Shown here in pieces: positions 54,013 through 63,881 of a stretch of 63,934 nt of DNA. Numbering within the stretch: the first letter of the stretch is position 1; each line of letters starts with the position of its first letter. The position numbers and the translations under genes are program-made. The stretch covers positions 1 to 63,934 of the forward strand of contig NZ_JAOARI010000022.1 in NCBI RefSeq assembly GCF_025210605.1, read 5' to 3'. The stretch is from Halodesulfovibrio sp. GTDB lineage: Bacteria; Desulfobacterota; Desulfovibrionia; Desulfovibrionales; Desulfovibrionaceae. The notes beneath the pieces are model-generated. The model was not told the DNA's origin, made no database searches, and was given only the letters and a program-made list of their open reading frames with translations.

Positions 54013-56512
54013 ACATGTCCGGTTTTATATCCCAGATTTCATCCATATATTCTTTCACAGCTCGATCACTGGAAAAGAATCCCATTCCGGCTGTGTTAAG
54101 AATCGATTTTTTAATCCATAAGTCCCTGTCACCAAACTCATGAGCGATGCGTTTTTGTGTTTCTGCATACGCCCGATAATCTGCCAAGACCATAAACCGA
54201 TCACCACCGCTAAGAAGTGAATTAAAGATACTGCTGAATGCTGTCGGGTTACCCGGAGTAAATTGATCTGAATTAATCATATCCAGCACTTCACGAATCT
54301 CACTGTCATTCTTGTATATTTCCCACGGATCATATCCACGGTTGCGCATGTCGATAACATCGTCTTCACATAAGCCGAAGAGGTAAATATTATCTGCGCC
54401 GACCCGATCACCTATTTCGATATTAGCACCGTCTCTGGTTCCCACAGTAAGCGCACCGTTCAGGGCAAATTTCATATTACCAGTACCGGAGGCCTCAAAG
54501 CCTGCCGTTGATATCTGTTCAGAAACATCTGTGGCAGGAACAAGCATCTGTGCCAGCGAAATATTATAATTAGCTAAAAACACTACCTTCAAATAGTTAC
54601 GTGTATGCGGGTCAGAATTTACTCGTCTGGCAACGCAATTAATAAGGTAGATAATATCTTTTGCCATCCAATAGCTTGGTGCTGCCTTGCCGCCAAAGAT
54701 AAAGGTACGCGGCTGCATCTTAACTTCAGGGTGCTGACGGATATGATTATAGAGCGAGATAATATGTAAGATATTGAGAAGCTGCCGCTTGTATTCATGG
54801 AATCGTTTCACCTGTACGTCGAAGATACTATGTGGGTTGACCGTAATGCCGTTCATCTTTTCAATATAGTCCGCAAGACGCTTTTTATTTGTCAGTCGGC
54901 ACTGATCCCAGTCATGCCTGAATCCTTCATTTTCTGTGAGATCACGAATACGCTCTAACTGCTCAAGGTCTTTTACCCAGTCGCAACCACAATTCAAATG
55001 CTCGCTCAACAACCATGACAACGAAACATTGCATTGCCGCAACCATCTGCGCGGCGTCACTCCATTTGTCTTGTTGTTGAATCGATATGGGAAGATTCGG
55101 ATGAAATCATGGAACACACGATCTTTCAAAATTTTGGTGTGCAGTGCAGATACACCATTAACACTAAAGCTACCAACGATTGCGAGATGACTCATCCGAA
55201 CATTCTGCACGGGACCGTCGGAGATCAGCGACACGCGGGACGGCAAGTCTGGTTCATCTCTAAAATGAAGCCGGACTTCTTCGAGGAAGCGCCTGTTTAT
55301 TTCATAGATGATCTGCATGTGGCGAGGAAGCAACCGTGTCATCAAATCAACCGGCCATGTTTCCAACGCTTCCGGCAAAATAGTGTGGTTGGTATATGCG
55401 AAAAGTTTTTGACAAATGAACCATGCCTCTTCCCAGCCTAACAATTCTTCGTCCAGCAGAACGCGCATCAATTCAGGAATGGCTATGGAAGGATGAGTTT
55501 CATTAAGATGAACGACATTTTTTTCCGGTAACTGATCCCACGGCTTACCAAGTTTTTTAAAACGACGGATAAGATCGCGGATAGTTGCCGCCACAAAGAA
55601 ATACTGTTGTTTCAGACGCAGTGTCTTGCCTTCGGGTGCATCATCACTAGGATACAGCACCATCGAAATATTTTCGTCTTTAATCTTTTCCTGCACCGAG
55701 CCAATATAATCACCAGCATTGAAACAGCTTAGCACAAACTCTTTGTACGGACGGGCTTCCCACAGACGGATGCAGTTAACGTGTCCATTTCGATACCCCG
55801 GCACATACAAATCATTTGCCATCGCCATGACAATATCACCACCGCGCCAATCGTGCCGGAGAACACCTTCATCATCCAACCACTCATGCACTTCACCATA
55901 GAAACGGATGGGATATAGACCATGAGGGCGCGGAATGAGCCAGTGGCTACCTTCATGCAGCCAGTTGTCCGGCAACTCCACTTGATGCCCGTTGCGTATT
56001 TCCTGCTTAAACAAACCGTATGAATACAATATACCGTATCCATATGCAGGTAGTCCTAACGTTGCCATTGAATCCATATAGCATGAAGCGAGCCTGCCTA
56101 GACCACCATTACCCAGCCCCGGCTCACATTCGACATCGACAACCTGATCGAGCGAGAAACCTTGCTCACGTAAAAAATCGTGCGCTTCACTCTCTAAGCC
56201 TAAAGCAAGTAAGTTTTCCCGTAAAAATTTACCGGGGAGAAACTCAAGCGAGAGATAGTACAGCCGCTTGTCATCATTCTCATAATACTGCCGTTGTGCC
56301 ACTGCCCACTTTTCCAGCATACGGTCTCGTACTGCCAGCACAAGCCCCCAATAACACTTGCGTTTATCTGGATTCGTATTATCGCGCCCTAGTGAATACA
56401 ATATATGCCATAATGCATCTTCACCCAGCGAAGAGTTACGAGCCTGCGGTGCTTCTGCTTCATTCAACGGTTTATCGAGCAAGTGCAAATAATCTTTGAC
56501 TTCTTTAGGCAT
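54011..56512 (-). CDS. glgP: Glycogen/starch/alpha-glucan phosphorylase
   Basis: The 833-residue enzyme releases glucose 1-phosphate from alpha-1,4-glucans. The PLP-binding Lys is K681 in EASGTGNMKFALNGA, the standard signature. N-terminal blocks YYLSLEFLPGK and GLGNGGLGRLASCYMDS are typical and length is normal. It suggests glycogen storage, which many Desulfovibrio show. GGGGGTCTC precedes ATG. No other glg gene is in the window. Confidence 0.96.
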   Translation of the reverse strand: MPKEVKDYLHLLDKPLNEAEAPQARNSSLGEDALWHILYSLGRDNTNPDKRKCYWGLVLAVRDRMLEKWAVAQRQYYENDDKRLYYLSLEFLPGKFLRENLLALGLESEAHDFLREQGFSLDQVVDVECEPGLGNGGLGRLASCYMDSMATLGLPAYGYGILYSYGLFKQEIRNGHQVELPDNWLHEGSHWLIPRPHGLYPIRFYGEVHEWLDDEGVLRHDWRGGDIVMAMANDLYVPGYRNGHVNCIRLWEARPYKEFVLSCFNAGDYIGSVQEKIKDENISMVLYPSDDAPEGKTLRLKQQYFFVAATIRDLIRRFKKLGKPWDQLPEKNVVHLNETHPSIAIPELMRVLLDEELLGWEEAWFICQKLFAYTNHTILPEALETWPVDLMTRLLPRHMQIIYEINRRFLEEVRLHFRDEPDLPSRVSLISDGPVQNVRMSHLAIVGSFSVNGVSALHTKILKDRVFHDFIRIFPYRFNNKTNGVTPRRWLRQCNVSLSWLLSEHLNCGCDWVKDLEQLERIRDLTENEGFRHDWDQCRLTNKKRLADYIEKMNGITVNPHSIFDVQVKRFHEYKRQLLNILHIISLYNHIRQHPEVKMQPRTFIFGGKAAPSYWMAKDIIYLINCVARRVNSDPHTRNYLKVVFLANYNISLAQMLVPATDVSEQISTAGFEASGTGNMKFALNGALTVGTRDGANIEIGDRVGADNIYLFGLCEDDVIDMRNRGYDPWEIYKNDSEIREVLDMINSDQFTPGNPTAFSSIFNSLLSGGDRFMVLADYRAYAETQKRIAHEFGDRDLWIKKSILNTAGMGFFSSDRAVKEYMDEIWDIKPDM

Positions 56513-56846
56513 GAGACCCCCGTTATATCAGGAAAACTTTTGATATCATTCGTGTGCAGCACAAAGGTGCCAACGTTTAATAATACGAAGATGCTCACAC
56601 CGCAGACATGATAAGGTAGGTATTGGCGCACGCTCTGAGCGCGATCATTTTTCATTTGCGGGTAGGAAATGTTTCTTATACTACCTTGAACACCAAAAAG
56701 AGATTTTGCTTACGCTTCAATGCTTCTTCTCATGAAAACACGTCACTGCCCTGTGCGTTTTTCCTCATTACACCAACTGACTCAGAAAAAGTGCTTAAGC
56801 AGAATTTACATACAAATTTATGCCGCGATAACCATAAAGGATTTCC
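56513..56846. other. Divergent promoter region of glgP and rhlE
   Basis: The 334 bases hold no supported gene, repeat or riboswitch. They should contain both divergent promoters. Confidence 0.4.
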
Positions 56847-58235
56847 ATGACCACGCCCGAAACAAATTCCAATCCCCTTGAAGAAAGCAGCCCTGCCAAC
56901 GAACATACTTTTGACCAATTTTCCTTCGATCAGCGAATCTGTTCCGGTCTCAACGCATGCAAATTCACTACCCCAACTCCAGTACAGCAGGCAGTCATTC
57001 CTGTTTTATTAGACAGACAGGATACCATTGCTCTTGCTAACACCGGCACAGGGAAAACCGCAGCCTTCATTCTTCCTTTGCTCCAATATTTAGCTACAAA
57101 CGATGCCTTAAAACGTGGTCCTGTTCGCGCTCTCATTCTTGCTCCGACTCGTGAACTCGCACTGCAAATTCAAAAAACTTGCATTACGCTCGGACAGCAA
57201 ACAGGCTACCGTTGTGGAGCAATTTACGGTGGAGCAGGAGCAGCCCCGCAGAAAAAAGCCGCCAAAGCATCTACTATTATTGTAGCGACACCGGGGCGAC
57301 TGCTCGATTTTATGGATCAAAAAGAAATTCGGCTCGGCGGAGTGGATACCCTCATCATCGATGAAGCAGACCGCATGTTCGATCTCGGATTTTTGCCGGA
57401 CATTCAGAAAATATTAGACCGCGTTCCATCCAAACGAACCACAGCATTCTTTTCTGCAACAATGCCGAAACCGATTGAACAGCTTGCGTGCACCTATACC
57501 AAAGACCCTAAAGTGATTGATGTACGGACAGAAGAAGCAAAGCCCGACATCGCACATGAAATTTTTACTGTTCCGCCGCACCTTAAAAAGAAGCTGCTTC
57601 TGGCACTTATGCCACTGCTGATGAACGATTCCGACGACCTTGTTCATAAGCAAAAACGTGCAGAACATAGCCCGCACTCTGACCAAGACGGCGGTATCAT
57701 CATCTTTGCCAACACCAAAGAAACTTGCCGCGAACTTGAAAGAATGCTTGCCGGAAAATTTGGCGAAGTAGCCGCGCTGCATAGTGATCTATCGCAGTCC
57801 AAACGAAATAAGATGCTTGAAAAAATGCAAACAGGAGAAGCACGAATACTCGTTGCAACCGACCTCGTTGCACGCGGCATCGACCTCGATCACATCACCC
57901 ACATTATCCAGTTCGACGCTCCGGACAGCCCACACAAATACATTCACCGTGTCGGTCGAACAGCGCGCGCATACCGCAAAGGTACAGCTATCACCCTCAT
58001 CGGTGAAAAAAATCTTATGGATATGCTGCAAATGGAGCAGGAAATCGGTAAATCATTCGCGCTGCGTAAGTTGGGTAACTTCAATTACAATGAGCAGTCA
58101 GGAAATAATAAGAGTGATTCCCGTGGAGATTTCCGTCGCAAACCGAATACGAAACGCAAACCGCAAGGCAAAAAGCCTCAAGGCAAGAAAACAGGCGGTG
58201 CGCGTAATAATACAAAGCAACGCCGTAAACGGTAA
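56847..58235 (+). CDS. rhlE: DEAD-box RNA helicase (RhlE-like)
   Basis: The 462-residue helicase has a Q motif near 22-47 (F-x-TPTPVQQAVIP), motif I ANTGTGKT (64-71), motif Ia APTRELALQ, motif II IIDEADRMFD, motif III FFSATMP, and C-domain motifs IIFANTKET, VATDLVARGIDLD and HRVGRTARA. A basic tail (about 420-462) rich in Lys, Arg and Gly should bind RNA. The insert between motifs III and IV (about 240-290) with HKQKRAEHSPHSDQDG is longer than usual. AAAGGATTTCC precedes ATG. Likely acts in ribosome assembly or RNA decay. Confidence 0.92.
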   Translation: MTTPETNSNPLEESSPANEHTFDQFSFDQRICSGLNACKFTTPTPVQQAVIPVLLDRQDTIALANTGTGKTAAFILPLLQYLATNDALKRGPVRALILAPTRELALQIQKTCITLGQQTGYRCGAIYGGAGAAPQKKAAKASTIIVATPGRLLDFMDQKEIRLGGVDTLIIDEADRMFDLGFLPDIQKILDRVPSKRTTAFFSATMPKPIEQLACTYTKDPKVIDVRTEEAKPDIAHEIFTVPPHLKKKLLLALMPLLMNDSDDLVHKQKRAEHSPHSDQDGGIIIFANTKETCRELERMLAGKFGEVAALHSDLSQSKRNKMLEKMQTGEARILVATDLVARGIDLDHITHIIQFDAPDSPHKYIHRVGRTARAYRKGTAITLIGEKNLMDMLQMEQEIGKSFALRKLGNFNYNEQSGNNKSDSRGDFRRKPNTKRKPQGKKPQGKKTGGARNNTKQRRKR

Positions 58236-58303
58236 GTAATCAAAAGAGATAGAGTGCTAAAAAAGTAGGCAGCTAAACTCCGCACGCCTACGCAATGTTT
58301 TCG

Positions 58304-58343
58304 CAAAAAAAGGGTTGTCCTACTCATAGCAGGGCAACCCTTT
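58304..58343 (-). terminator. Rho-independent terminator of the U32 peptidase gene
   Basis: Stem AAGGGTTG/CAACCCTT (58310-58317 with 58335-58342) with partly paired interior, then seven T on the minus strand, 42 bases after the stop. Confidence 0.75.
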
Positions 58344-58384
58344 ATATATTTCTGAAGCTCAATAGTTTTGCAAAAAAGCGACGA

Positions 58385-59623
58385 TTAGCCTCGTAAGAAA
58401 AGTCCTTCTGCAAAATGTTCGCTTTCACAGCGGATAAATCCGAACATTCCCGGATGTACAACATCTACAGCTTCGCCACGGTGGTTTTCCAATTGGAACG
58501 CACCCACAGGCAATACAGGACGTTTCAGCCCCGGAACCATAACCTGCACAGGTCTGTCAGCTCTGAAAGGTGAACGGACAGCAATCTGCCACTTTGTTTC
58601 ATCTTCTTTTTGCACGAGCTTTGCTACAATAGGAGTGCAATCTTTTTTCGGGAGCGGCGGCACAGATTTGCGATGTCCTTTAGGAAGGAAGAAGCCTGTG
58701 CTTAAATTTCTTGATGCAGTGTTTTGCAGCTCACGAATATACTCATCATAGCGGAAGCGCTTGGCAGCAACGTCATCAATTGCAGTTCGGTATACATCTA
58801 CAACATGTGCGACGTAGCTAGGGGTTTTCATGCGCCCTTCAATTTTAAGGGAAGCTACATTGTTCTGATAGAACCAACGCATGTATTTTACCAGACACAA
58901 ATCTTCCGGTGCCCAGAACGCACTATGTGGACCTTCGTGAGTTACATCCCAAGTAGGACCTTCGCGCATGCCCTCTTCAACAGTCAAACGCATATCCTGA
59001 ACTTCCAAGCCCTTGTATTCAAAGCGGCATGGATGTGTGCATTCACCAAGGTTTGCAGGACGCTGGCTCATCCATGAAGAAAGCAGACAACGACCGGAAA
59101 GCGCAAGGCACATTGCACCATGAACAAACACTTCAAATTCCATAGCAGGGTATGCTTTGGTCAAATTGCTGATGGCGTGTGCGCCCAGTTCACGCGCAAC
59201 GTTGACGCGCTCAATACCGAGGTCATGCCAAAAACCAACAGCTTCACTATTCGAGGTGTTCGCTTGCGTGCTCAAATGAATTGCTTTGTTCGGTGCAATA
59301 CGACGTGCCATCCGCAACACACCGGGATCAGCGATAATCAATCCATCCACGCTTGATTCGGCAAGGCGTTCAAGAGATTCTTCAACACCAGCGAGGTGCT
59401 TCTCATGTGGTAAAATATTCAAGGTGTAGTAAATAGAAGCGTCTTTCGCATGTGCTTTTGCACAGGCAACTTCCAATTCTTCCCAGTCAAACCCGCCGGA
59501 GCTTGCGCGCAGGCTGTGTTTTTTTCCACCAAGATAACAAGCATCCGCACCATACAGCAGTGCAGAATCAAGTCTGTCCATATCTCCTGCCGGACAAAGC
59601 AGTTCAGGCAATTTTTTACTCAT
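58385..59623 (-). CDS. U32-family peptidase (TrhP/YegQ-like)
   Basis: The 412-residue protein has the U32 signature EVFVHGAMCLALSGRCLLS and the cysteines of a probable metal or Fe-S site (CLLSSW, CTHPCRFEY). Relatives such as TrhP are needed for hydroxylation of uridine 34 in tRNA; others are called collagenase-like peptidases. The tRNA role is more likely by modern work but not shown here. It starts 8 bases after the PHP gene and shares its operon. Confidence 0.9.
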   Translation of the reverse strand: MSKKLPELLCPAGDMDRLDSALLYGADACYLGGKKHSLRASSGGFDWEELEVACAKAHAKDASIYYTLNILPHEKHLAGVEESLERLAESSVDGLIIADPGVLRMARRIAPNKAIHLSTQANTSNSEAVGFWHDLGIERVNVARELGAHAISNLTKAYPAMEFEVFVHGAMCLALSGRCLLSSWMSQRPANLGECTHPCRFEYKGLEVQDMRLTVEEGMREGPTWDVTHEGPHSAFWAPEDLCLVKYMRWFYQNNVASLKIEGRMKTPSYVAHVVDVYRTAIDDVAAKRFRYDEYIRELQNTASRNLSTGFFLPKGHRKSVPPLPKKDCTPIVAKLVQKEDETKWQIAVRSPFRADRPVQVMVPGLKRPVLPVGAFQLENHRGEAVDVVHPGMFGFIRCESEHFAEGLFLRG

Positions 59624-59630
59624 AATATTA

Positions 59631-60497
59631 TTAAACAGGAAGCCCCTGCTTGCGGCGTAGTTCTTTTAATTTATCAAGCACCATGTGCGGTACAAATAAT
59701 CCACCCTTACCACGACCCAACGCAATATTAGGTTTCACCGCGCCGTGATAGTCCGAACCGCCAGTGAGTGCAAGCCCATGCACTGCGGCAAGTTCAACAA
59801 CCAGTCGTGTAGAGGCAGCATTATGTTCGCTGTGGTACGCTTCAAGAGCATCCAGCCCGTGGGGCTTTAATGTCTCAATCATATCATGAAGATACTCTGT
59901 CGAGCGACCATGAATGCACATATGTGCCCATGAAACGGTAGCGCCTTCTTCTTTAAGCAACTTAACCCCTTCAACAGGGCTGAGTACTTTTTTAGGGGCA
60001 TATGCTTTACCGCCATCACACAACATTTCTGCAAAAACTTTTTTCACGGACTTAAAATATTTTTTCTGCACCAAAACCTGTGCAATATGCGGACGTCCTA
60101 CAGAGCCTTCACCTGCGGCTTCAAGAACTTCTTCGTAGGTAATATCCATGCCGAGCGCCTGCAACTTTTCAACAATAATTTTGTTACGCTCTGCTCTGTA
60201 GTCGCGCAGTTCGCCCATTACCTTTTGCAGCTTCTCAGCTTTAGGATCAAGCCAGAGACCGAGGAGATGAATTTCGCCGAAGTCTGTTTTTACTCCAAGC
60301 TCACAACCGGAAATAACATCTACACCCAGTTCCTTCCCTGTCTCCATGGCTTCTTCAACACCGGCAACGGTATCGTGGTCTGTCAACGCCAGCGTAGTGA
60401 TATTGCGTTTTTTTGCCAGTCGAACCAGCTCTTCGGGAGAATCGCTCCCGTCAGATGCGGTCGAATGCGTATGTAAATCTATATATGTCCGAGCCAT
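59631..60497 (-). CDS. PHP-domain phosphoesterase (RNase AM/TrpH-like)
   Basis: The 288-residue protein has the PHP metal motifs IDLHTHSTASDGS, LALTDHDTVAG, GCELGVKT, VSWAHMCIHGR and TGGSDYHG. Relatives act as 5'-3' exoribonucleases (RNase AM, YciV) or nucleotide phosphoesterases, so RNA or 3',5'-bisphosphonucleotide hydrolysis is likely. I chose ATG 60497 (MARTYIDLH), behind GGAAGGAATT. It is upstream of the U32 gene on the same strand, 7 bases apart. Confidence 0.9.
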   Translation of the reverse strand: MARTYIDLHTHSTASDGSDSPEELVRLAKKRNITTLALTDHDTVAGVEEAMETGKELGVDVISGCELGVKTDFGEIHLLGLWLDPKAEKLQKVMGELRDYRAERNKIIVEKLQALGMDITYEEVLEAAGEGSVGRPHIAQVLVQKKYFKSVKKVFAEMLCDGGKAYAPKKVLSPVEGVKLLKEEGATVSWAHMCIHGRSTEYLHDMIETLKPHGLDALEAYHSEHNAASTRLVVELAAVHGLALTGGSDYHGAVKPNIALGRGKGGLFVPHMVLDKLKELRRKQGLPV

Positions 60498-60903
60498 AAT
60501 TCCTTCCATTCATAGAACTATGTAACAATGTGTATATTTTCTTTCACCTTCACAATTACGCCCGTGATTTACAGCTTGTCAAATGACGAGTTTATTACAC
60601 TGCGTACTTATGCAATTTAACTGAACAACTATTTTTCTTTTTTTCAAATTATACTACGCCGCTTCCGGTTGCTGTACATACACTAACTGCGTATACTGGT
60701 AATATGCACACAACGGGTGTGAAACTGCTGACAATATTTTCCCTGCCAGATCACCGCAATTCAACTAAGAATGAACGACATACAATCTGCTCATTCAACT
60801 TTTGGAGTAATTGCGATAATTTTTTGCATACGCTACCTGCAAAACCTCCAAGTCCGGCAAATTGTCACCAGTCAATATATAGTTATTTTAAGGAGTCCTC
60901 CCT
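60498..60903. other. Gene-free divergent region
   Basis: About 400 bases separate the PHP gene and the Trm112-like gene. Frames of up to 67 codons lack ribosome sites. I see no convincing heat-shock or sigma-54 promoter. Confidence 0.4.
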
Positions 60904-61104
60904 GTGACTGTACAAGCTGATTTACTCAAGATTCTTGCATGTCCGAAATGTAAGAGTTCCCTCAAACTCACTGATGATAAAGACGGACTTTCCTGCGCTA
61001 AATGCAGCGTTGTGTACCCAATCCGTGAAGATATCCCTGTAATGCTGGTTGAAGAAGCTGTTGCTCTCGAAGACTGGAATAACGGCGTTCGAGAAACCAA
61101 ATAG
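60904..61104 (+). CDS. Trm112-family protein (UPF0434/YcaR-like)
   Basis: The 66-residue zinc-ribbon protein begins with a GTG behind AAGGAGTCCTCCCT. It has the family pattern LACPKCKSSLKL ... LSCAKCSVVYPIREDIPVML, giving four Cys for zinc. Eukaryotic Trm112 activates several methyltransferases; bacterial YcaR is of unknown role but often near lipid A and KDO genes. Two small heat-shock genes follow after 100 bases on the same strand. Confidence 0.92.
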   Translation: MTVQADLLKILACPKCKSSLKLTDDKDGLSCAKCSVVYPIREDIPVMLVEEAVALEDWNNGVRETK

Positions 61105-61204
61105 TTTTACACCCTGCCCCGCTCTGATGTTGCATATGTGCACCTGCAAATCGTAACGGATATCTTTTTCTGTTTATGATACATAGTAAAAGGAGAGCCG
61201 GATT

Positions 61205-61618
61205 ATGGTTATAAATTATGGATCGTTTTACGACTTCCCCCATTTGTTCGACAAATTGATGAATGATCTGCACAACCCGCAGCCTACATCTGCCAGACGC
61301 GCCACGTTTCCTCCGCTGTATATCAGTGAAGACGATACTAACGTGTTTGTGCGAGCGTTACTGCCCGGTGCTGCAATGGAAGAAGTAGAGTTAATTATTG
61401 AAGACAATACGTTGGTTCTTAAGGGTGAATTAAAACCCGTTCAGGGAAAATATCACCAGCAGGAACGCCCAACAGGATCGTTTCAGCGACTAATAAAAAT
61501 CAACGTACCTATTCATAAAGATGCCATAACAGCCACCATGAAATCCGGCATGCTGTTTGTTCAGCTTCCTAAGTCAACGGCTATGCAGCCACGCACAATC
61601 CATATTCAACCAAGGTAA
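61205..61618 (+). CDS. Small heat-shock protein, Hsp20 family (first of pair)
   Basis: The 137-residue chaperone has an alpha-crystallin domain from about 38 to 130, with PPLYISEDDTNVFVRALLPGA, VLKGELKP and a C-terminal MKSGMLFVQLPKS strand. It should hold unfolding proteins during stress in the cytoplasm. AAAAGGAGAGCCGGATT precedes ATG. Its TAA stop shares a base with the ATG of the second gene (TAATG), so the pair is translationally coupled and probably forms mixed oligomers. Confidence 0.92.
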   Translation: MVINYGSFYDFPHLFDKLMNDLHNPQPTSARRATFPPLYISEDDTNVFVRALLPGAAMEEVELIIEDNTLVLKGELKPVQGKYHQQERPTGSFQRLIKINVPIHKDAITATMKSGMLFVQLPKSTAMQPRTIHIQPR

Positions 61619-61986
61619 TGGCTATGCAGCAAATACCTAACAGAATGGGAAAACGACCACGAGTTCAACCGCACACGGATTTTGTAGAGCGAGAAGACGG
61701 TTTTTATCTGTATCTCGACATGCCGGGAGTGGAAAAAGAAAAACTGACGCTGGATATTGAAGACGACAAGCTCTCACTTCAAGCAAAGTCAGATTTTGGA
61801 CTTTCTTCCGGTGAACGTGTGCACTCGATGGAATTTGGCGAAGTGGAATATTATGCCCAATTTGAAGTAAGCGAACTTGTTGATAAGCAAAAAGTAAGCG
61901 CTAAATTCGAAAACGGTGTATTGACGATTTATCTTCCCAAACGGAAAGAAGCGCCACCAAAGCGTATTAAAATCGAAGTTTTATAA
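61618..61986 (+). CDS. Small heat-shock protein, Hsp20 family (second of pair)
   Basis: The 122-residue protein has an alpha-crystallin domain with DFVEREDGFYLYLDMPGVEK, LSLQAKSD and the C-terminal FENGVLTIYLPKRKE motif, ending with a short IKIEVL tail that resembles the I-x-I/V anchor. It differs clearly from its upstream partner, so the two may form a hetero-oligomeric chaperone, as in other bacterial sHsp pairs. It is coupled to the first gene by a TAATG overlap. Confidence 0.93.
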   Translation: MAMQQIPNRMGKRPRVQPHTDFVEREDGFYLYLDMPGVEKEKLTLDIEDDKLSLQAKSDFGLSSGERVHSMEFGEVEYYAQFEVSELVDKQKVSAKFENGVLTIYLPKRKEAPPKRIKIEVL

Positions 61987-62009
61987 TTTTTTAAAGACAC
62001 ACACACTTA

Positions 62010-62555
62010 ATGAAAATTTTATTTATTTCAGATTTGCACGGCTCCTACAGCCGTGCAAAAACTGTTTTGGACAAAGCAGAAAAAATTAATCCTGACGGTA
62101 TCGTACTGCTTGGAGACCTGCTGTACCACGGTCCACGCAATCCTCTTCCAGAAGGGCACGACCCCAAAGCCACAGTAACCCTGCTCAACAGCTACAAAGA
62201 AAAAATTATCGCGGTTCGCGGTAACTGCGATGCTGAAGTAGATCAGATGGTTTTGGAGTTTCCTATAATGTCTGATTTCTCATGGCTGGTTGCTGATGGG
62301 CACCGTATCTTTTTGACCCACGGTCATTTATGGAATCCTGAAAACATGCCTCCGCTTTGCGCTGGAGACACATTTGTGTACGGACACGTTCATCGTCCCA
62401 AAGCCTACACGAATGAAAACGGCATCAACATTTGGAACCCCGGTTCCTGTTCGCTGCCAAAGCAGAGCGACCGCCCTACATTCGCAACATTCGAAGATAA
62501 CACATTCCGCGTTTTTGAATTCGACGACACCTGTATTCTTGAACAGAAATTGTAG
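62010..62555 (+). CDS. yfcE: Phosphodiesterase, YfcE family
   Basis: The 181-residue calcineurin-like protein has motifs ISDLHGS (D, H), LLGDLLYHGPRN (GD), RGNCDAEV (GN), LTHGHLW and GHVHRPKAY, all metal ligands. E. coli YfcE hydrolyses phosphodiesters in vitro; the natural substrate is unknown. It lies 23 bases after the second Hsp20 gene and 8 bases before the Dus gene on the same strand, so a four-gene unit is possible. Confidence 0.9.
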   Translation: MKILFISDLHGSYSRAKTVLDKAEKINPDGIVLLGDLLYHGPRNPLPEGHDPKATVTLLNSYKEKIIAVRGNCDAEVDQMVLEFPIMSDFSWLVADGHRIFLTHGHLWNPENMPPLCAGDTFVYGHVHRPKAYTNENGINIWNPGSCSLPKQSDRPTFATFEDNTFRVFEFDDTCILEQKL

Positions 62556-62563
62556 GGACGCCT

Positions 62564-63586
62564 ATGCACGCTGCTGAATTATTATCTGCGCCCATCACAC
62601 TACGCGGAAAGACTATTCAAAACCGTTTGTGCCTTGCGCCAATGGCGGGTCTGGGGCACATAGCCTACCGCGCCATTGCTGCTCATTACGGAGGGTACGG
62701 ACTACTCTTCACCGGTATGTGCAGTGCTCGTGCTGTGCCAACAGAAAACCGGCATAAATCCCCAGTATTTAACTGGCAAGATGAGGAATTACCGTCACTA
62801 GTCTGTCAGCTTTTTGGTGCTGCACCGGACGACATGGTCATTGCAGCAAAACGCGTTCAAGAAGAAAACTTCTTTGGTGTCGACATCAACATGGGCTGCT
62901 CTGTGTCTCCCATTGTGGACAGACAATGCGGTGCAGACCTTATGCGCGATGTTGATAGAGCCTGCGAAATGGTCGAAAAAGTGCGTAATGCAGTTGATAT
63001 TCCATTGTTCGTCAAATTCAGAACAGGATGGCAAAACGAACCGGAACCAGCTATTGCCTTTGCTAAAATGCTTGAGCAGGCAGGTGCAGACGCGTTGACA
63101 TTTCACCCTAGAGTTGCGCCAGACAGAAGAACCAAGCGTCCACGCATTGACGATATCAAGCTCGTCAAAGACGCTGTTTCTATTCCGGTCTTCGGCAACG
63201 GGGATGTATGGGATGCTGCTTCTGCATACGCAATGGTCGACCGTACCAACTGTGACGGACTCGCCATAGGGCGTGCCGCAATCTCAAAGCCGTGGATGTT
63301 TGCCGAACTGACTCAGGGTTTCGAGCCGACACCGGAAACATACAAAGAGACACTCTTCATGTTTCTGGATCAAATTGAAAAATGGTACGACCCAAGCAGA
63401 GCAATCAAGCTGTACAAAAAGTACTGCATGTACTTCGCGGCTAACTTCTCATTTGGTAACAAGTTATTTGGACAGCTTATTGCCGGAGACTCTATGGAAA
63501 AAATGCGCGAAAACGCAGAGCGCTGTTTCAGCGACCGAATTCCGCAAATATCCAAGAGCCTCAACGCTCTCATGATGAACAGATAG
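62564..63586 (+). CDS. dus: tRNA-dihydrouridine synthase
   Basis: The 340-residue FMN enzyme reduces uridines in the tRNA D loop using NADPH. Family blocks are LAPMAGLGHIAYR (FMN), FGVDINMGCSVSP (catalytic Cys), QCGADLMRDV and the FGNGDVWDA loop followed by GLAIGRAAISKPWMF. In most relatives the motif after the Cys is GCP; here it is GCS. The specificity class (DusA, B or C) cannot be set with confidence. It ends 4 bases before the first dispersed repeat. Confidence 0.93.
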   Translation: MHAAELLSAPITLRGKTIQNRLCLAPMAGLGHIAYRAIAAHYGGYGLLFTGMCSARAVPTENRHKSPVFNWQDEELPSLVCQLFGAAPDDMVIAAKRVQEENFFGVDINMGCSVSPIVDRQCGADLMRDVDRACEMVEKVRNAVDIPLFVKFRTGWQNEPEPAIAFAKMLEQAGADALTFHPRVAPDRRTKRPRIDDIKLVKDAVSIPVFGNGDVWDAASAYAMVDRTNCDGLAIGRAAISKPWMFAELTQGFEPTPETYKETLFMFLDQIEKWYDPSRAIKLYKKYCMYFAANFSFGNKLFGQLIAGDSMEKMRENAERCFSDRIPQISKSLNALMMNR

Positions 63587-63589
63587 CAG

Positions 63590-63655
63590 TGATGCCTCCG
63601 GCGGCTGGGCTGAAAACTTTGAAAAGTTTTCCCCCAGACCCCCTTCAAAACTTTT
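63590..63655. repeat. Dispersed intergenic repeat, module A, copy 1
   Basis: TGATGCCTCCGGCGGCTGG followed by an AAAACTTTGAAAAGTTTTCCCCC-type hairpin and AGACCCCC. It recurs at 63882 and in part at 44640. Such GC-rich elements are frequent in Desulfovibrio intergenic regions. Confidence 0.75.
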
Positions 63656-63717
63656 TACTTGCGAGTTCTTTCGTTTTTTAATTTCGTACACGGCTTGAAC
63701 ATAAGTAAAGATATAAC

Positions 63718-63751
63718 AAAGGGTGGAGTTAAATAACTCCACCCTTTCTTT
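63718..63751 (+). terminator. Rho-independent terminator after dus
   Basis: Stem GGGTGGAGTT/AACTCCACCC (63721-63730 with 63735-63744) with loop AAAT, flanked by AAA and TTTCTTTATT. Confidence 0.8.
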
Positions 63752-63772
63752 ATTGCTAAAAAAACATTCACC

Positions 63773-63834
63773 TAATCGGGGTTAAGGGGACACGTCCCCT
63801 TGCGGGGGTGCAGGGGGCAGCGCCCACCTGTTCG
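63773..63834. repeat. Dispersed intergenic repeat, module B
   Basis: AGGGGACACGTCCCCT hairpin followed by GCGGGGGTGCAGGGGGCAG and CGCCC. An inverse, diverged copy lies at 44640-44703. It sits between two copies of module A. Confidence 0.7.
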
Positions 63835-63881
63835 CCGAAGGCAACAAAAAATATTACCGAATCGCTTCCTAGTATTCTTAC